A stretch of DNA of 64,000 nucleotides, from NCBI GenBank assembly GCA_034770075.1, contig CM068380.1:24358638-24422637 (forward strand), in the 5' to 3' direction. Positions 35,906 through 47,479 of the stretch are shown here, piece by piece; the stretch's first letter is position 1, and each line of letters starts with the position of its first letter. The DNA is from Aralia elata. Lineage: Eukaryota > Streptophyta > Magnoliopsida > Apiales > Araliaceae. Both the position numbers and the translations under genes were made by a program. The notes beneath the pieces are model-generated. The model saw only the letters and a list, made by a program, of their open reading frames with translations, was not told the DNA's origin and did not search any database.

Positions 35906-38900
35906 ATGCCGCCAAGGGGACGACCACGTAACCGACAGGTCGAAGAGTCAGAAAGTGAGGTTGGAGACCAAACCAACCCCATGAGAATGTTCGCGGAGAT
36001 GCTGGCCGAGGCTATGCAATCCAGACCCCCACCTGTAGTGACTCAACCAGCAGCCGAGCCAGCGCATCATCTGGCAAACTTTAAAGATTTCAAATTGGTC
36101 GGACCACCTGAGTTCAAGGGAACTCTTAACCCAATTGAAGCACAGACCTGGATAGAAGAAATAGAGAAGGTCTTTGAAGTGGCAAGGGTGGCAGAGGAAC
36201 AGAAAACAAGTTTTGCCACTTTCATGCTAAAAGGCGAGGCAAACTACTGGTGGAAGGCCAACAGAGGCCGAGTGGAAGAAGGCACTGTCGCTTGGGATCG
36301 CTTTAAGGAAATGTTCTTGGAAAATTACTTTCCAGAGAGCATGAAGCAGGAGATGGAGATCAAGTTCCTAGAATTAAAGCAAGGGAACATGTCTGTGGCT
36401 GAGTACGCGGCTAAGTTTAATGAGTTGGCACGGTTTGCAGCTCACCAAGTCAGCACCGAGGAAAGGAAAGCTCGCAGGTTTGAGCAGGGGTTGAAACCAT
36501 GGTTATACCGTTCGGTGGCGGTATTGAAAATCAGAACATTTGCAGAATTGATGGAGAGGGCAATCATTGCAGAAGGTGGCAGTGAGGCCCTGGCCAAATA
36601 CAATCAAGAGAAGAAGAAGGGACATGAGGGCCCTAAGGCAGGAAGCAGTGGGGGCAGTAACCCCAACAAACGGAAATGGAATGAAAGTCAATCTTTCGGG
36701 AGCAATAAACCCGGAGGAAACCTGGCTGGAGGGGAGGCAAGGAAACCAGGCAGGTGCGGTAATTGTGGTAAGAACCACACGGGGGAGTGTATGAAGGGAA
36801 AAAGCGTTTGCTACAAATGCGGGCAACCGGGGCACATGGCTCCCCAATGTCAGAACAAACCAAAGGGGGGATGTTATTCATGTGGAGCACCCGACCACCA
36901 AATCAAGGACTGTCCGAAAAGGAAAGGTGACCTCGGGAGTGGCAACAGGAACAACAACAGCAGCAGCGGGAACAATAACCGGCTGAGCTATGGGGCACCA
37001 GCCAGTCAAGCTAACAGGCCAACAGCTCGCACGTTCAACATGACGGTCCAGGATGCAATGGAATCCAAGGACGTGGTGTCAGGTATCATCCCAATCAATG
37101 ATATAAATGCATATGTGCTATTTGATTCGGGTGCTACTTGCTCTTTTGTTTCCGAAGAATTTGCTAGTCAGTTAAATGTACCTTGTGAGGAGTTAGAACA
37201 CCCTATGAACGTAGAAGTAGCAAACAAAGAAATTGTCCCCGTAGAATACATTCATAGGAGTTGTTGTGCTGAGTTGCGAGGATTTAAGCTCAACGTGGAT
37301 TTGATACCCATTCGACTGGGAGAGTTTGATGTAATCCTGGGAATGGATTGGTTATCAACCCACGGAGCAGTTATTGATTGTAAGGAAAAGTGTGTACACC
37401 TGAAGACTCCTAACAAGTCAAAGGTGGTCTTTTACGGTAGTAAGTCACCCAGGAAATCTTGTTGTCTTACTATGATGCAAACGAGGAGATTACTTAAGAA
37501 AGGTTGCGTGTGCTATTTGGCCCATGTGATTGATACTCGCCAGGTCGGGGGTGAGGTAAGCCAAATACCAGTCGTGAGAGAATTCACCGATGTCTTTCCC
37601 GAAGAGCTTCCGGGACTGCCGCCGGACAGGGAAACTGAGTTCGTTATCGATTTGGCACCGGGAACCGCGCCAATATCGAAGCCGCCGTATCGAATGGCAC
37701 CTGTAGAGATGAAAGAATTGATGGTGCAACTGCAGGAGCTGTTAGATAAAGGTTATATCAGGCCGAGCGTGTCACCGTGGGGAGCGCCCGTTCTGTTTGT
37801 AAAGAAGAAAGACGGGTCAATGAGGCTTTGTATCGACTATCGGGAGTTGAACAAAGTTACGATTAAGAATAGGTATCCACTTCCTAGAATTGACGATCTG
37901 TTCGATCAACTCAAGGGAGCGAAGTACTTTTCAAAGATCGACTTGAGAACCGGCTACCATCAGCTGAAGGTAAGGCAAGAAGATATCCCGAAGACTGCAT
38001 TCAGAACTCGTTATGGTCACTTCGAGTTTCTGGTCATGTCCTTTGGATTAACGAATGCACCAGCAGCATTCATGGATATGATGAACAGAGTATTCAAGCA
38101 GTACTTGGACAAGTTCGTAGTTGTATTCATTGATGACATCTTGGTGTATTCAGAAACAGAGGAGGAGCATGCGGAACATTTAAAGATTGTATTAGCAGCT
38201 CTCAGGAGGGAGAAATTGTATGCGAAATTTTCTAAGTGTGAGTTTTGGTTGCAAAGGGTACAATTTCTGGGTCACGTCATAGACAAGAATGGTGTTTCGG
38301 TGGATCCAGCAAAAGTAGAGGCGGTTATCAACTGGGAACAGCCGAAGACGCCGACAGAGATCCGGAGTTTCTTGGGATTAGCGGGATACTATCGGAGATT
38401 CATCCAGGATTTTTCAAAGATAGCATCGCCGTTGACCAACCTCACCAGGAAAACAGTTAAGTTTGTTTGGTCGGAGAAGTGTGAGGAGAGTTTCATGGAG
38501 TTGAAGAAGAGACTCAGCCAAGCACCAGTGTTGACCTTACCAGACAACACTGGAGGTTTTGTAGTGTATAGTGATGCGTCACACAAGGGTCTTGGTTGTG
38601 TGTTAATGCAACACGGCAAGGTCGTGGCGTACGCATCACGTCAGCTGAAGGATTATGAGAAGGGTTACCCGACTCATGACTTAGAGTTAGCAGCGGTAGT
38701 TTTCGCCTTGAAGATTTGGAGGCACTACCTATATGGGGAGAAGTGTGAGATATATACAGATCACAAAAGTCTGAAATATATCTTCACTCAAAAGGAGCTG
38801 AACATGAGGCAACGCAGATGGTTGGAATTGATCAAAGACTACGACTGTGAAATTCTGTACCATCCGGGCAAAGCAAATGTAGTGGCTGATGCCTTAAGTA

Positions 38901-40192
38901 GGAAAGGCAAGGTGAAATTGATGCAGCTGACAGTCCAGGAGGAGTTGATACGGGACTTTGAACGTCTGGAGCTGGAAGTTAGGTATCCAATGGAGGTGGA
39001 CGAAAAGGTGTTCGCCGTGACGGTAGGACCAACTCTATTGGATAAGATACAGGAGGCTCAAGAATTTGATGAGGAATGCGTTGACATTAAGAAACAGTTA
39101 TCGGAGGGAAAAGCCTCGAAGTATAAGGTTGACAGCACAGGATTGCTGAGATTCGAGGGAAGGATCTGGATACCCTACGTACCAGACTTAAGGGAAGAGA
39201 TTTTGCAGGAGGCCCATAATACAAGATTTTCGGTACATCCAGGTAGCACCAAGATGTATCAAGATCTTCGTCAACATTATTGGTGGCCGCATCTGAAAGG
39301 GGAAGTTACAGAGTTCGTTAGCCGGTGTTTGACCTGTCAACGGATCAAGGCTGAGCACCAACGGCCGAGCGGATTGTTGCAACCCTTAGAGATTCCCGAA
39401 TGGAAGTGGGAGCACATCACAATGGATTTTGTGGTGGGACTTCCAACAACGCAAAAAGGTCTAGACGCCATCTGGGTGATCGTAGATCGGTTGACCAAGT
39501 CTGCCCATTTTCTACCGATCAAGATCAGGTACAAATTGGAACAGCTAGCAAAGCTTTATGTGAAGGAAATAGTATCACGACATGGAGTGCCGGTATCTAT
39601 TGTGTCTGACAGGGATCCGCGCTTCACGTCAAATTTTTGGAGAAGTCTGCAGGAGAGACTGGGAACACAGTTAAGAATGAGTACGGCGTATCATCCTCAG
39701 ACTGATGGTCAGAGTGAGCGAACAATTCAGACTCTAGAGGATATGCTCCGGGCAGTTGTGATGGACTTAAGTGGCAGCTGGGACGATCACTTGCCACTGG
39801 TAGAGTTCGCTTACAACAATAGTTACCATGCTAGCATTGGTATGCCACCGTACGAAGCATTGTATGGAAGGAAGTGTCGAACGCCGTTGTGTTGGGATGA
39901 AGTTGGTGAACGGAGGTTGTTGGGACCAGAATTGGTACAACAAACCGTGGAAATCATTAAAGTAATAAGACAACGGTTAGTAGCAGCCCAGGATTGTCAG
40001 AAGAAGTATGCCGACTTACACCGTCAGAAACGAGACTTTGAAGTTGGTAGCTTTGTGTTTCTGAAGGTATCTCCCTGGAAAGGGAAGATCCGTTTTGGGA
40101 AAAAGGGCAAATTGAGCCCTAGGTTCATAGGACCTTTTGAAATACTAAGGAGAATAGGCGAAGTGGCGTACGATGGTAGCATTACCTCCTGA
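35906..40192 (+). CDS. R1 gag-pol polyprotein, 1,428 aa
   Basis: The frame runs from ATG 35906 (MPPRGRPRN) to TGA 40190-40192. The retrotransposon gag domain spans about residues 60-230. Zinc knuckles lie at about 283-337, two of them canonical (CYKCGQPGHMAPQC, CYSCGAPDHQIKDC). The aspartic protease has DSGA at about 407-410. Reverse transcriptase carries KKKDGSMRLCIDYRELN and the catalytic FIDD with Asp 743 and 744. RNase H has YSDASHKG (Asp 890). Integrase has a zinc segment with H..H..C..C, and a catalytic triad at about Asp1174, Asp1235 and Glu1271, the last two 35 residues apart. A GPF motif (RFIGPFEIL) follows. No stop interrupts it, so all enzymes could be active. A one-base shift near 40172 ends the frame in AYDGSITS and separates the chromodomain tail. 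Confidence 0.95.
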   Translation: MPPRGRPRNRQVEESESEVGDQTNPMRMFAEMLAEAMQSRPPPVVTQPAAEPAHHLANFKDFKLVGPPEFKGTLNPIEAQTWIEEIEKVFEVARVAEEQKTSFATFMLKGEANYWWKANRGRVEEGTVAWDRFKEMFLENYFPESMKQEMEIKFLELKQGNMSVAEYAAKFNELARFAAHQVSTEERKARRFEQGLKPWLYRSVAVLKIRTFAELMERAIIAEGGSEALAKYNQEKKKGHEGPKAGSSGGSNPNKRKWNESQSFGSNKPGGNLAGGEARKPGRCGNCGKNHTGECMKGKSVCYKCGQPGHMAPQCQNKPKGGCYSCGAPDHQIKDCPKRKGDLGSGNRNNNSSSGNNNRLSYGAPASQANRPTARTFNMTVQDAMESKDVVSGIIPINDINAYVLFDSGATCSFVSEEFASQLNVPCEELEHPMNVEVANKEIVPVEYIHRSCCAELRGFKLNVDLIPIRLGEFDVILGMDWLSTHGAVIDCKEKCVHLKTPNKSKVVFYGSKSPRKSCCLTMMQTRRLLKKGCVCYLAHVIDTRQVGGEVSQIPVVREFTDVFPEELPGLPPDRETEFVIDLAPGTAPISKPPYRMAPVEMKELMVQLQELLDKGYIRPSVSPWGAPVLFVKKKDGSMRLCIDYRELNKVTIKNRYPLPRIDDLFDQLKGAKYFSKIDLRTGYHQLKVRQEDIPKTAFRTRYGHFEFLVMSFGLTNAPAAFMDMMNRVFKQYLDKFVVVFIDDILVYSETEEEHAEHLKIVLAALRREKLYAKFSKCEFWLQRVQFLGHVIDKNGVSVDPAKVEAVINWEQPKTPTEIRSFLGLAGYYRRFIQDFSKIASPLTNLTRKTVKFVWSEKCEESFMELKKRLSQAPVLTLPDNTGGFVVYSDASHKGLGCVLMQHGKVVAYASRQLKDYEKGYPTHDLELAAVVFALKIWRHYLYGEKCEIYTDHKSLKYIFTQKELNMRQRRWLELIKDYDCEILYHPGKANVVADALSRKGKVKLMQLTVQEELIRDFERLELEVRYPMEVDEKVFAVTVGPTLLDKIQEAQEFDEECVDIKKQLSEGKASKYKVDSTGLLRFEGRIWIPYVPDLREEILQEAHNTRFSVHPGSTKMYQDLRQHYWWPHLKGEVTEFVSRCLTCQRIKAEHQRPSGLLQPLEIPEWKWEHITMDFVVGLPTTQKGLDAIWVIVDRLTKSAHFLPIKIRYKLEQLAKLYVKEIVSRHGVPVSIVSDRDPRFTSNFWRSLQERLGTQLRMSTAYHPQTDGQSERTIQTLEDMLRAVVMDLSGSWDDHLPLVEFAYNNSYHASIGMPPYEALYGRKCRTPLCWDEVGERRLLGPELVQQTVEIIKVIRQRLVAAQDCQKKYADLHRQKRDFEVGSFVFLKVSPWKGKIRFGKKGKLSPRFIGPFEILRRIGEVAYDGSITS

Positions 40193-40463
40193 ACTTGAGC
40201 ACATCCACAACGTGTTTCATGTATCGGTGCTACGTCCATATAAGCCAGACTACAAGCACGTTATTTCCTACGAACCAATTCAAGTCGAAAAGGACTTATC
40301 GTACGAGGAGATTCCTGTTCAAATACTGGATAGAAAGGAACAGAGGCTAAGGAATAAAATCATTCATTCCGTTAAAGTTCTCTGGAGAAATCACGCAGTG
40401 GAAGAAGCCACGTGGGAACTCGAAGAGAAAATGAGAGCGAATTACCCCCAGTTATTCGAGTAA
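40173..40463 (+). CDS. R1 integrase C-terminal tail with chromodomain, separate frame
   Basis: The frame encodes the expected continuation of the integrase: ALPPELEHIHNVFHVSVL, then the chromodomain ILDRKEQRLRNKIIHSVKVL and NHAVEEATWELEEKM, ending QLFE. In intact chromoviruses it is fused to integrase and steers integration to chromatin. Here it overlaps the end of gag-pol by 20 bases in another frame. An extra G in the run at 40175-40176 would explain the shift. An ATG happens to stand at 40173, so reinitiation is conceivable, but a simple mutation is likelier. Confidence 0.85.
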   Translation: MVALPPELEHIHNVFHVSVLRPYKPDYKHVISYEPIQVEKDLSYEEIPVQILDRKEQRLRNKIIHSVKVLWRNHAVEEATWELEEKMRANYPQLFE

Positions 40464-40497
40464 CCTTAGGTTGAAATTCCGAGGACGGAATTTTTAT

Positions 40498-40510
40498 AAG
40501 GGGGAGAGGA
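40498..40510 (+). other. R1 polypurine tract
   Basis: AAGGGGGAGAGGA lies immediately before the 3' LTR start at 40511 and would prime plus-strand DNA synthesis. Confidence 0.92.
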
Positions 40511-43500
40511 TGTAATGTCCAGGAAATTCTTAAATATTGTATTAATTTATTTTGATATATATAATTCGTTTTATTTAATTTTGCGGATTTAATTTGGATC
40601 CATGTAGGTATTTTTATTTATTATATATAAATACGGGGTCCAATAATTTTTCTTTGCCTTAAAGGGGCTCAATAATAGTTGACTAAATTAATAAGTAACC
40701 CTAACATTTAATTGCAAGAAAATTGGGAAGAAGATTAATAAACAAATTCATTATCGGATTAAATAATTTAAATAAAGAATTATGGTTAAAAATAAATATT
40801 TTAAATAAGTAATTAATTGGTTTTGTTATTAATTTAAAATATTTTAAATACAAGGTGGGTAATTTAATTTGGGTCAAATTCCTTTGTTTAGATGGGGCCA
40901 TAGCTCTTAATTATTTCTGACTTGAGCCCAAACCCCTTTTCTTTTAATTTCCCTTGTGGGCTGCCTTTTATTTAATGCAACCGGCCCAACCATATTGGGT
41001 TGAGCCCAAAACAGTTCCAGCCAGGTTGTACCAAACCCAATCGGGTCGGATCTGTTCCTTCAAATTGGGGATAACCGAGACCAGCTCAAATCAGTTGAAA
41101 CCAAGCTAACCCAAACTCACACCTTCAGATCAGAGATGATCGAGCAAGAAAAGGGAATCCAAGGCACCCAAACCCTCACATCACACAGCCGAACCTAGCT
41201 AGACCCCAAATCACCCATCAATCAATCGAGCGAGCGGCGTGAGGGTGAGAAGAGACCGGTCGAGACTGTCAAGGGAAGACGCCGGCGACAGCTTGCGTCG
41301 ACCGGTTGGAGCAAGGAAGAAACGGCGACCGGCGGACAAATTAAAGGACCGAGCGTCTGTCGAATAGACCAAGGGTTCCAGGATTTTGGCAACACGACTG
41401 GTGAAAACGCACGCGGCTCAAAGCCAGACGGCAAGTCACAGTGAAGGGGACAATCAGTCGACGGCTCACCTCTTCCTACCGATGGTCAGTAATGGGTCGA
41501 TTGAGGTAATATCCAGCGAATTGGGTAAACCAATTACTATAAATTGAAGCCCCAATTAGCCAAGCTGCCAATTTTCCTTGAGCCAAAATAAAATTAGGGA
41601 AAGTAGAAATCTCAGAAAGAAGAGAACAGGGGAAGTCGTCGCGCATGTCCGATTTAACCAACTACTTTGGGAGAAGAAGAAGAAGGGCAATCCGAACGGC
41701 ATTAAGGTATAACAATAGTTCGAGGTTATACCAAGTTAGTGTAATAATTCTCGTAGTTGTTTTTATCTCCCTTTTTCTTTCCTTGTGCTGGATTGTGTTG
41801 TGTTGTATTTGGGGAAAACTGTGAATGGGAGCCATGAATGGCCAGAAGGTATAAGGATGGAGTATGGTTGTGAGAGACCATGTAATCACTATTAATTTGA
41901 AGGATATTGCTATGCACACAAACTGGTTGTTATAATACCTATGAGGGTCAGTTTGTTTTGTTTCCCTTTCCTTCTGTGTTGGTGGTGTTATACCCTTTAT
42001 TAGGACTGTATTGCGTTAAATTTAAACTCGAACAATGTATTATATTGGGTTAAGCTGATATTGTATGGTGTCGTTGTTTGGCCAAGAAACTGCTATGGAG
42101 TCCAAATTTCTTCGCTATGTTGCTTCTCTATTGTTTTCATTGGTCTGCCGTTGAGTTATGTTGCTGTAACATGTGGTAGGAAGCTGGATGTTGGGTATTA
42201 TATGTGTCTAGATAGGTTGTTTTGCAAGCCTGGATATAGGGGAGGATGGTTATAAGGGAGTACTCTGCGAAATTTTTTTTTTTTTGGTTGATGTGGCTGG
42301 GAGTCGAACCCAGCTACTGGGTAGTGCATTGTTGGATGAGCTACCAAAAATAAATCAATGAAATAGTTAATGTTATTTATTTTTAATTATTATCCTGTTA
42401 ATATTAAATAATAATTAGCTATGAATAAAGTTACTAAATAACTATTTAATTATTTCCCTAAAATAATAAATAAAGATAATAAATATTTAATTATTATTTA
42501 ATAATAATAATTAAATATGAATACAGTAATAGAATAATTATTTATTATTTATTTAATAAATAATAAATAAAGATAATAAATATTTAATTATTATTTAATA
42601 ATAATAATTAAATATGAATAAAGATAATAGAATAATTATTTATTATTTAGTTAATAAATAATAAATAAAGATAATAAATATTTAATTATTATTTAATAAT
42701 AATAATCAAATATGAATAAAGTGAATAGAATAATCATTTATTATTTATAATAAATATTTAATTATTATTTAATAATAATAATTAAATATGAGTACAGTCA
42801 ATAGAATAATTATTTATTATTTTTCCAATAAATAATAAATAAAGATAATAAATATTTAATTATTATTTAATATATAATAATAAATGAAGTTACGAGGCAA
42901 TAATGGATGGTAAGTACTTAATCATCAAATGAAATGATGATTAAGTATGAGGAAGATTAATAAGTTAATTATTTTTGGGCCTTAATAAATTAAGGTAATA
43001 AATATTTAATTATTAATTAATAATAATTAAATATGAATAAAGTTAATAAAATAATTATTTATTATTTATTAATAAATAATAAATAAAGATAATGAATATT
43101 TAATTATTATTTAGCGATAATAATAATTAAATATGAATAAAGATAACGAATATTTAATTATTATTTAGTAATAATAATAATTAAATATAAATAAAGTTAA
43201 TGGAATAATTACATATTATTTAAGTATTAATATTAAATAATAAACACTTGACTATTATTTAGTAAGACTAACACAGTGATCAAATAATAATTACTAATTT
43301 ACCCCTAGGGTAGATGGTAATTAAGAGTAAACCAACTAGAGAATTGATCAATGGTTTTCTGTTATCTTTAAACCAAAATAAATTTATTAAACCATACCTA
43401 GACACAATTAAAGGTAATAAATTAAGTATTCAAATGATAGTGATCATAATTAATTATTATCTAATAGCTAAGGGTCATTAATAAATTTCTGTTTAGCTAA

Positions 43501-44687
43501 TGTCAATTAGTAATTTAATATAGGTGATGAATTTTACCTGTTAAGTAAAAGGCATAGTAAGAGGTGCCAATATACAACTGTTAATTGATAAATCGACTTT
43601 ACCCGATGATAGGTCACTCGAGGTCAATTAATTAAAGCTAGAATTTATCTGTAGCTGAGCAAACAGGCAAGTCCTCTATCTCGAACTTTGATTATTGCAA
43701 GTTCTTCCTTACTCAACTTTTTACCTTGAGTAATACTTCTAAAACCTTATGCAGTATTTTATTTCATGCAAAAAGGTATATATTATTGCAAGTATTCTTT
43801 AAGCTTGAATTATATTTCCAAGCATGCTTTAAGTGGTCTAATTACTTTCAAAGTTATTCCACATCTGTATATTATTGACATTTGTGCATTGAATTCGTAT
43901 ATTAAATTCAGAAATCAACAAACCATTTATGGTTAAGTCTGAACCCTTGTTCGGTCAGACAATTATGTGAAATTTTATAAAAGCTATCCGAACCAATCAA
44001 TGGTAAGGATTCTTAGACTGTATGAACACCCCTTTATTTATAGGGGAGTACCCCACGTGCCGTATATAAGGTACAAATAGCAGAATTGAATGTTATGCAT
44101 ATACATAGGGTACGCGAGGCTGATCCCCTCAAGTACGTTATTCTGTAGCCAGTAACCAGAGGGTCAACCAGCTATTGACTCCTCTGGAAGTTATCGTTCA
44201 AAGTCTATTTGACTATCAATTGTTCTAAAAGCATTTATTGTTCTTGCTTCTGATTTATTCTATCGTTGAAATCCCTTTTTATCATCCCTTCATCATGATA
44301 TATCTTTATTGTTGTACTTTAAACTTGCTGGGCAAACTCGTTGCTCATTCTTGCTATATCATGACTTTATTGCAGCAAAACCCGAGACTTCAGGGAAGAA
44401 CAAAGGAAAAGAAAAGATGAAACAATAGATTCCTTGTAGCAGACTTTATAATCATGTGTAATTTAATTACTGTTCATGTAATTTAAACCCTAATAGTTAT
44501 TTAGGGTATGAGTTGATGTACTTGATTAAGGTTATTTGTATTCTGGGACTAGTAACACCTTAAATGAACAACTTATGTTTATTATATTCCGCACTTTTAG
44601 ATATCATATGTTGTTAAAGGTGAAGATTGTGTTGGATCGTGATGACCGGATCCGGGTATTTGGAGACCCGAATTTGGGGGCGTCACA
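40511..44687 (+). repeat. R1 3' LTR
   Basis: It matches the 5' LTR; in reading I found only three differences. These are one extra T in 'gttgtttggcc' (about 42077), one extra T in the poly-T before the tRNA-like segment (about 42285), and one TAA unit fewer at about 43020. It ends GCGTCACA and is followed by the GATTT duplication at 44688-44692. Confidence 0.95.
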
Positions 44688-44692
44688 GATTT

Positions 44693-45496
44693 AGCTAGTC
44701 CATAGTTGATTAGCGTTTCAAAGACTTAGAATACCTTGAAGTTTTTCCAAACCAAGTTTCTTTTGGTACGGATTCTGATGCTAAACTAAGATGAACAACC
44801 CTAATATAGGGGATTAACTACGCAACAGCGTTTAAATGTTTGTGCACAATACATTGTACAAAGGGCTGATCCCCCGGAGTACGAGATGGATAGTCCATAG
44901 TCTTCATGACTGTTAAAGGTTACGGTAGAAATACTTGTTAACCTATGACATAGTTCGAGGTCTTATGACCCTTAGATACACTTTTAATCTTGAATCCATA
45001 TTCAGTTCTTGAGCTAAGCTATCTATTGAGTTTTCAGATCTTTGATTTGTTGTTGATTGATTCCAGAAAGACTATTACTCCCCAGTTAAGATCTATTCCG
45101 TTAATCATATAAATGTTATTGTTATCATATATACTTGTGGGCAATTGTTTGCTCACACTTGCATGAAACATTGCAGCTAAACCTGAAAAGTCGGATGAGC
45201 CGTCCACTAGCAAGGGCAAGGGCGAGATGAGCAAATGAAGATGTTTAGTCTATTTGTTTCAGTTCTTTGTAATAAGACTTGTTTAATTTTATGTTTTAAT
45301 TCCGCAACGTTGTAATAAAGGTAGATGACATGGGATTTGTTTATTTAAGAGATTTTAAGTTGTAATCCCTATTGTGGGAAGATATTTCATTCAGCTTGAT
45401 TTAATTGTCCTTTATTATGGGTAGTTAGTTATGAATGAATGATATAATGAACACCAAATCTAAGGAATTAAAGTACCTGGATTTTGGGGTGTCACA
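44693..45496 (+). repeat. R0 gypsy 3' LTR, second piece
   Basis: It continues the R0 LTR interrupted at 30285 and ends in GGGGTGTCACA at 45496. It shares patterns with the R1 LTR end, such as 'gggctgatccccc' followed by 'gagtacg', showing that R0 and R1 are related families. A 66-codon minus-strand frame at 45034-45234 looks incidental. Confidence 0.8.
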
Positions 45497-46235
45497 GGCT
45501 TGGCCCTCTAAGGTTCGGCCACCCTAGGGTTCGGCCCCCTAGGGTTGGGTCCCTTAGGGCATGGCCTCCCCTTTTTCGTGTCGAGCTCCTCCGAGGTTTT
45601 CGACAACGAGATTAAATGACATGAAGTTCAGATAAAGAAAGAAGAGTAGAAAGGCATGGATTGAGCAACAAAAACCTTAGAATATGAGACCTGAGAGAGG
45701 CCTCCATATGTCCCGGGGCAGAAGGCTTATGGAGGCAACTTATTTTGAAAATTGATTGAGGGATTGGATTGGCGGTTAGAAGAACAGGACGATTTGGGCA
45801 TTACTAAGGTAACTAAGGGTATTTCTGGAATTTTTCCTAAGGTCACATGTCAGGCACATGACCCAGACCCAGACAGGTGTCAGGCACGTGATTACTTTCT
45901 AAGAAACTCTATAAATACTCATTCCATTCCAAAAGAAGGGACTTTTGACTTTTGGATTATCTCTAGAACCTAGACACCTGAGAGGGCTCTTTGACCCTAT
46001 GAGTTTTGTCACGTGTTATTAGAATAATTGCTTACTTATTCTTTTCTCCTCTTCAATTCATCAATCAATTCCGTATTTTTTGTGAATTTTTCTCCTTCTT
46101 AGTCAACACGAAATCCTAACCCAATGTATAATTTTATTGTTACACAGTCTATCTAATCTACGTGCACTCTCTTATACATTATTGCTCGTTATATTTATTT
46201 AATAATTTACAATTATTTTGATACCAATACATGAG
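45497..46235 (+). repeat. LTR-like remnant with plant promoter motifs
   Basis: R0 lies against this segment. It starts with GC-richer repeats of a 'ctagggttcggcc' motif (45505-45570). It then has a direct repeat TGTCAGGCACATGA / TGTCAGGCACGTGA (45848-45891) with a G-box CACGTG at 45885-45890, CTATAAATAC at 45909-45918 and a second CACGTG at 46010-46015. This is the order of an LTR U3/R region. No terminal repeat or primer site is certain, so the family is unknown. It stands 240-550 bases upstream of the EMB8-like start codon. Confidence 0.5.
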
Positions 46236-46743
46236 ATCATACAACATCTGTTGTTAAGAAAGGAAATGAGACGGTGATTTAATTTCCTCCAAAGTGGGGG
46301 CATTAAAGAAGCAAAAAATAAAATTAATTAATAAAAAATAAAAAATCCTACCTATAAGAACAACAGAATCCAATTGTCTCAACTCCAATAAATAAGAACC
46401 ATACTTCTGGTTGTTTCTTGTCCCTCTCCATTTCTTTGTCATCCATTTCTTTTCAATGGATTGCCTGGAATCCACTGAATCATCATCATCGCCAATAAAC
46501 TACTACAAACTCCTTTTCAAGGTGGCCACCAAGATACCCATATCCCACTATTTATTAGGGTTTGCATGTGTCTTCATTGTTTTCATGTACAACTTGTTGG
46601 AGATTCATTTCCTGGAAGATCTTTTCTCCGGCGGAAGTCCGGTGACACTTACGTATCTACAACAGGGTTGTCTCCAAGTGTAGCTTGCTTCATGGCAGGT
46701 ATAAATTATTTCTTTGCTTAGGATTCAACATATATATATATAT

Positions 46744-46745
<2 letters not shown>

Positions 46746-46840
<95 letters not shown>
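46746..46840 (+). repeat. GATA microsatellite in intron 1
   Basis: About 24 perfect GATA units follow a short TA run. The rest of the intron (46699-47756) is AT-rich and has another TA run at about 46990. Confidence 0.95.
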
Positions 46841-47479
46841 CTGATCCAACGCTAACGTTAGATGTCATCAGTTTTTAGGGAGACGAGTCCCGCATCTAGT
46901 TTAAGGGGATAAGAGTCCCGACATATGTTTTACACAACACCTTCAAGAATAAAATGCTGGAAGGTAGTGCAAACACCTTTTAGACTCTTACTCCCGGATA
47001 TAAATATATATATATATATTGGAGTCCATTTTTAAGTGTTTCCTTTTATGTAAGGAGAAAAAATGAGTTAGTATTTATAGTTCTGGCGTTGATATTTCAC
47101 AGTTTTGGAAAGTTCCATGGCATGCATGTCTATTTTTTCTCATTTCTATAATTTTCCTGATTATGTCTTTAAAAGGTAGTTGCTTATTTTTTGTGAATCA
47201 TATTAATTAACAAATAACTATAGAATACTATTTTTGTACATGCTTATTATTTTTAGTAGTACAGTAAAAATATATAAATATTTTAGTATCATGACATATT
47301 ATTAATGAAATACTCGAATTAAATAAAATATCTTTATTTTTAATGACATGTTATAATCAATTTATTTTATTTTTTTGAACAACAGAAAAAAATAAAAATA
47401 AAAAAACAACCCAATTTTGGCTTTTAAATAATCTTATTTTGAGCACCAAAAAATAACATAATGTATCTTATTAACACTC

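Larger units (their letters stand above)
30286..44687 (+). mobile_element. R1: young, nearly complete Tekay/Del-like Ty3/gypsy chromovirus
   Basis: It is 14,402 bases long, with 4,178- and 4,177-base LTRs and GATTT at 30281-30285 and 44688-44692. Internally it has a Met-tRNA primer site, an extra coiled-coil ORF, a 1,428-codon gag-pol and a chromodomain-containing tail in another frame. PR-RT-RNase H-INT order plus a chromodomain, with unusually long LTRs, points to the Tekay/Del chromovirus lineage. The near identity of the LTRs shows recent insertion. It lies in the R0 LTR in the same orientation. Confidence 0.95.

Noticed and set aside
36503..36847. Frames antisense to gag-pol, and others at 38245-40239
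   Set aside because: Shadows of the intact polyprotein.
30476..44420. Pairs of identical 60-85-codon frames about 10.2 kb apart
   Set aside because: They are LTR sequence of R1; identity reflects recent insertion.
46746..46840. CRISPR-like array or regulatory repeat
   Set aside because: It is a plain GATA microsatellite without spacers.
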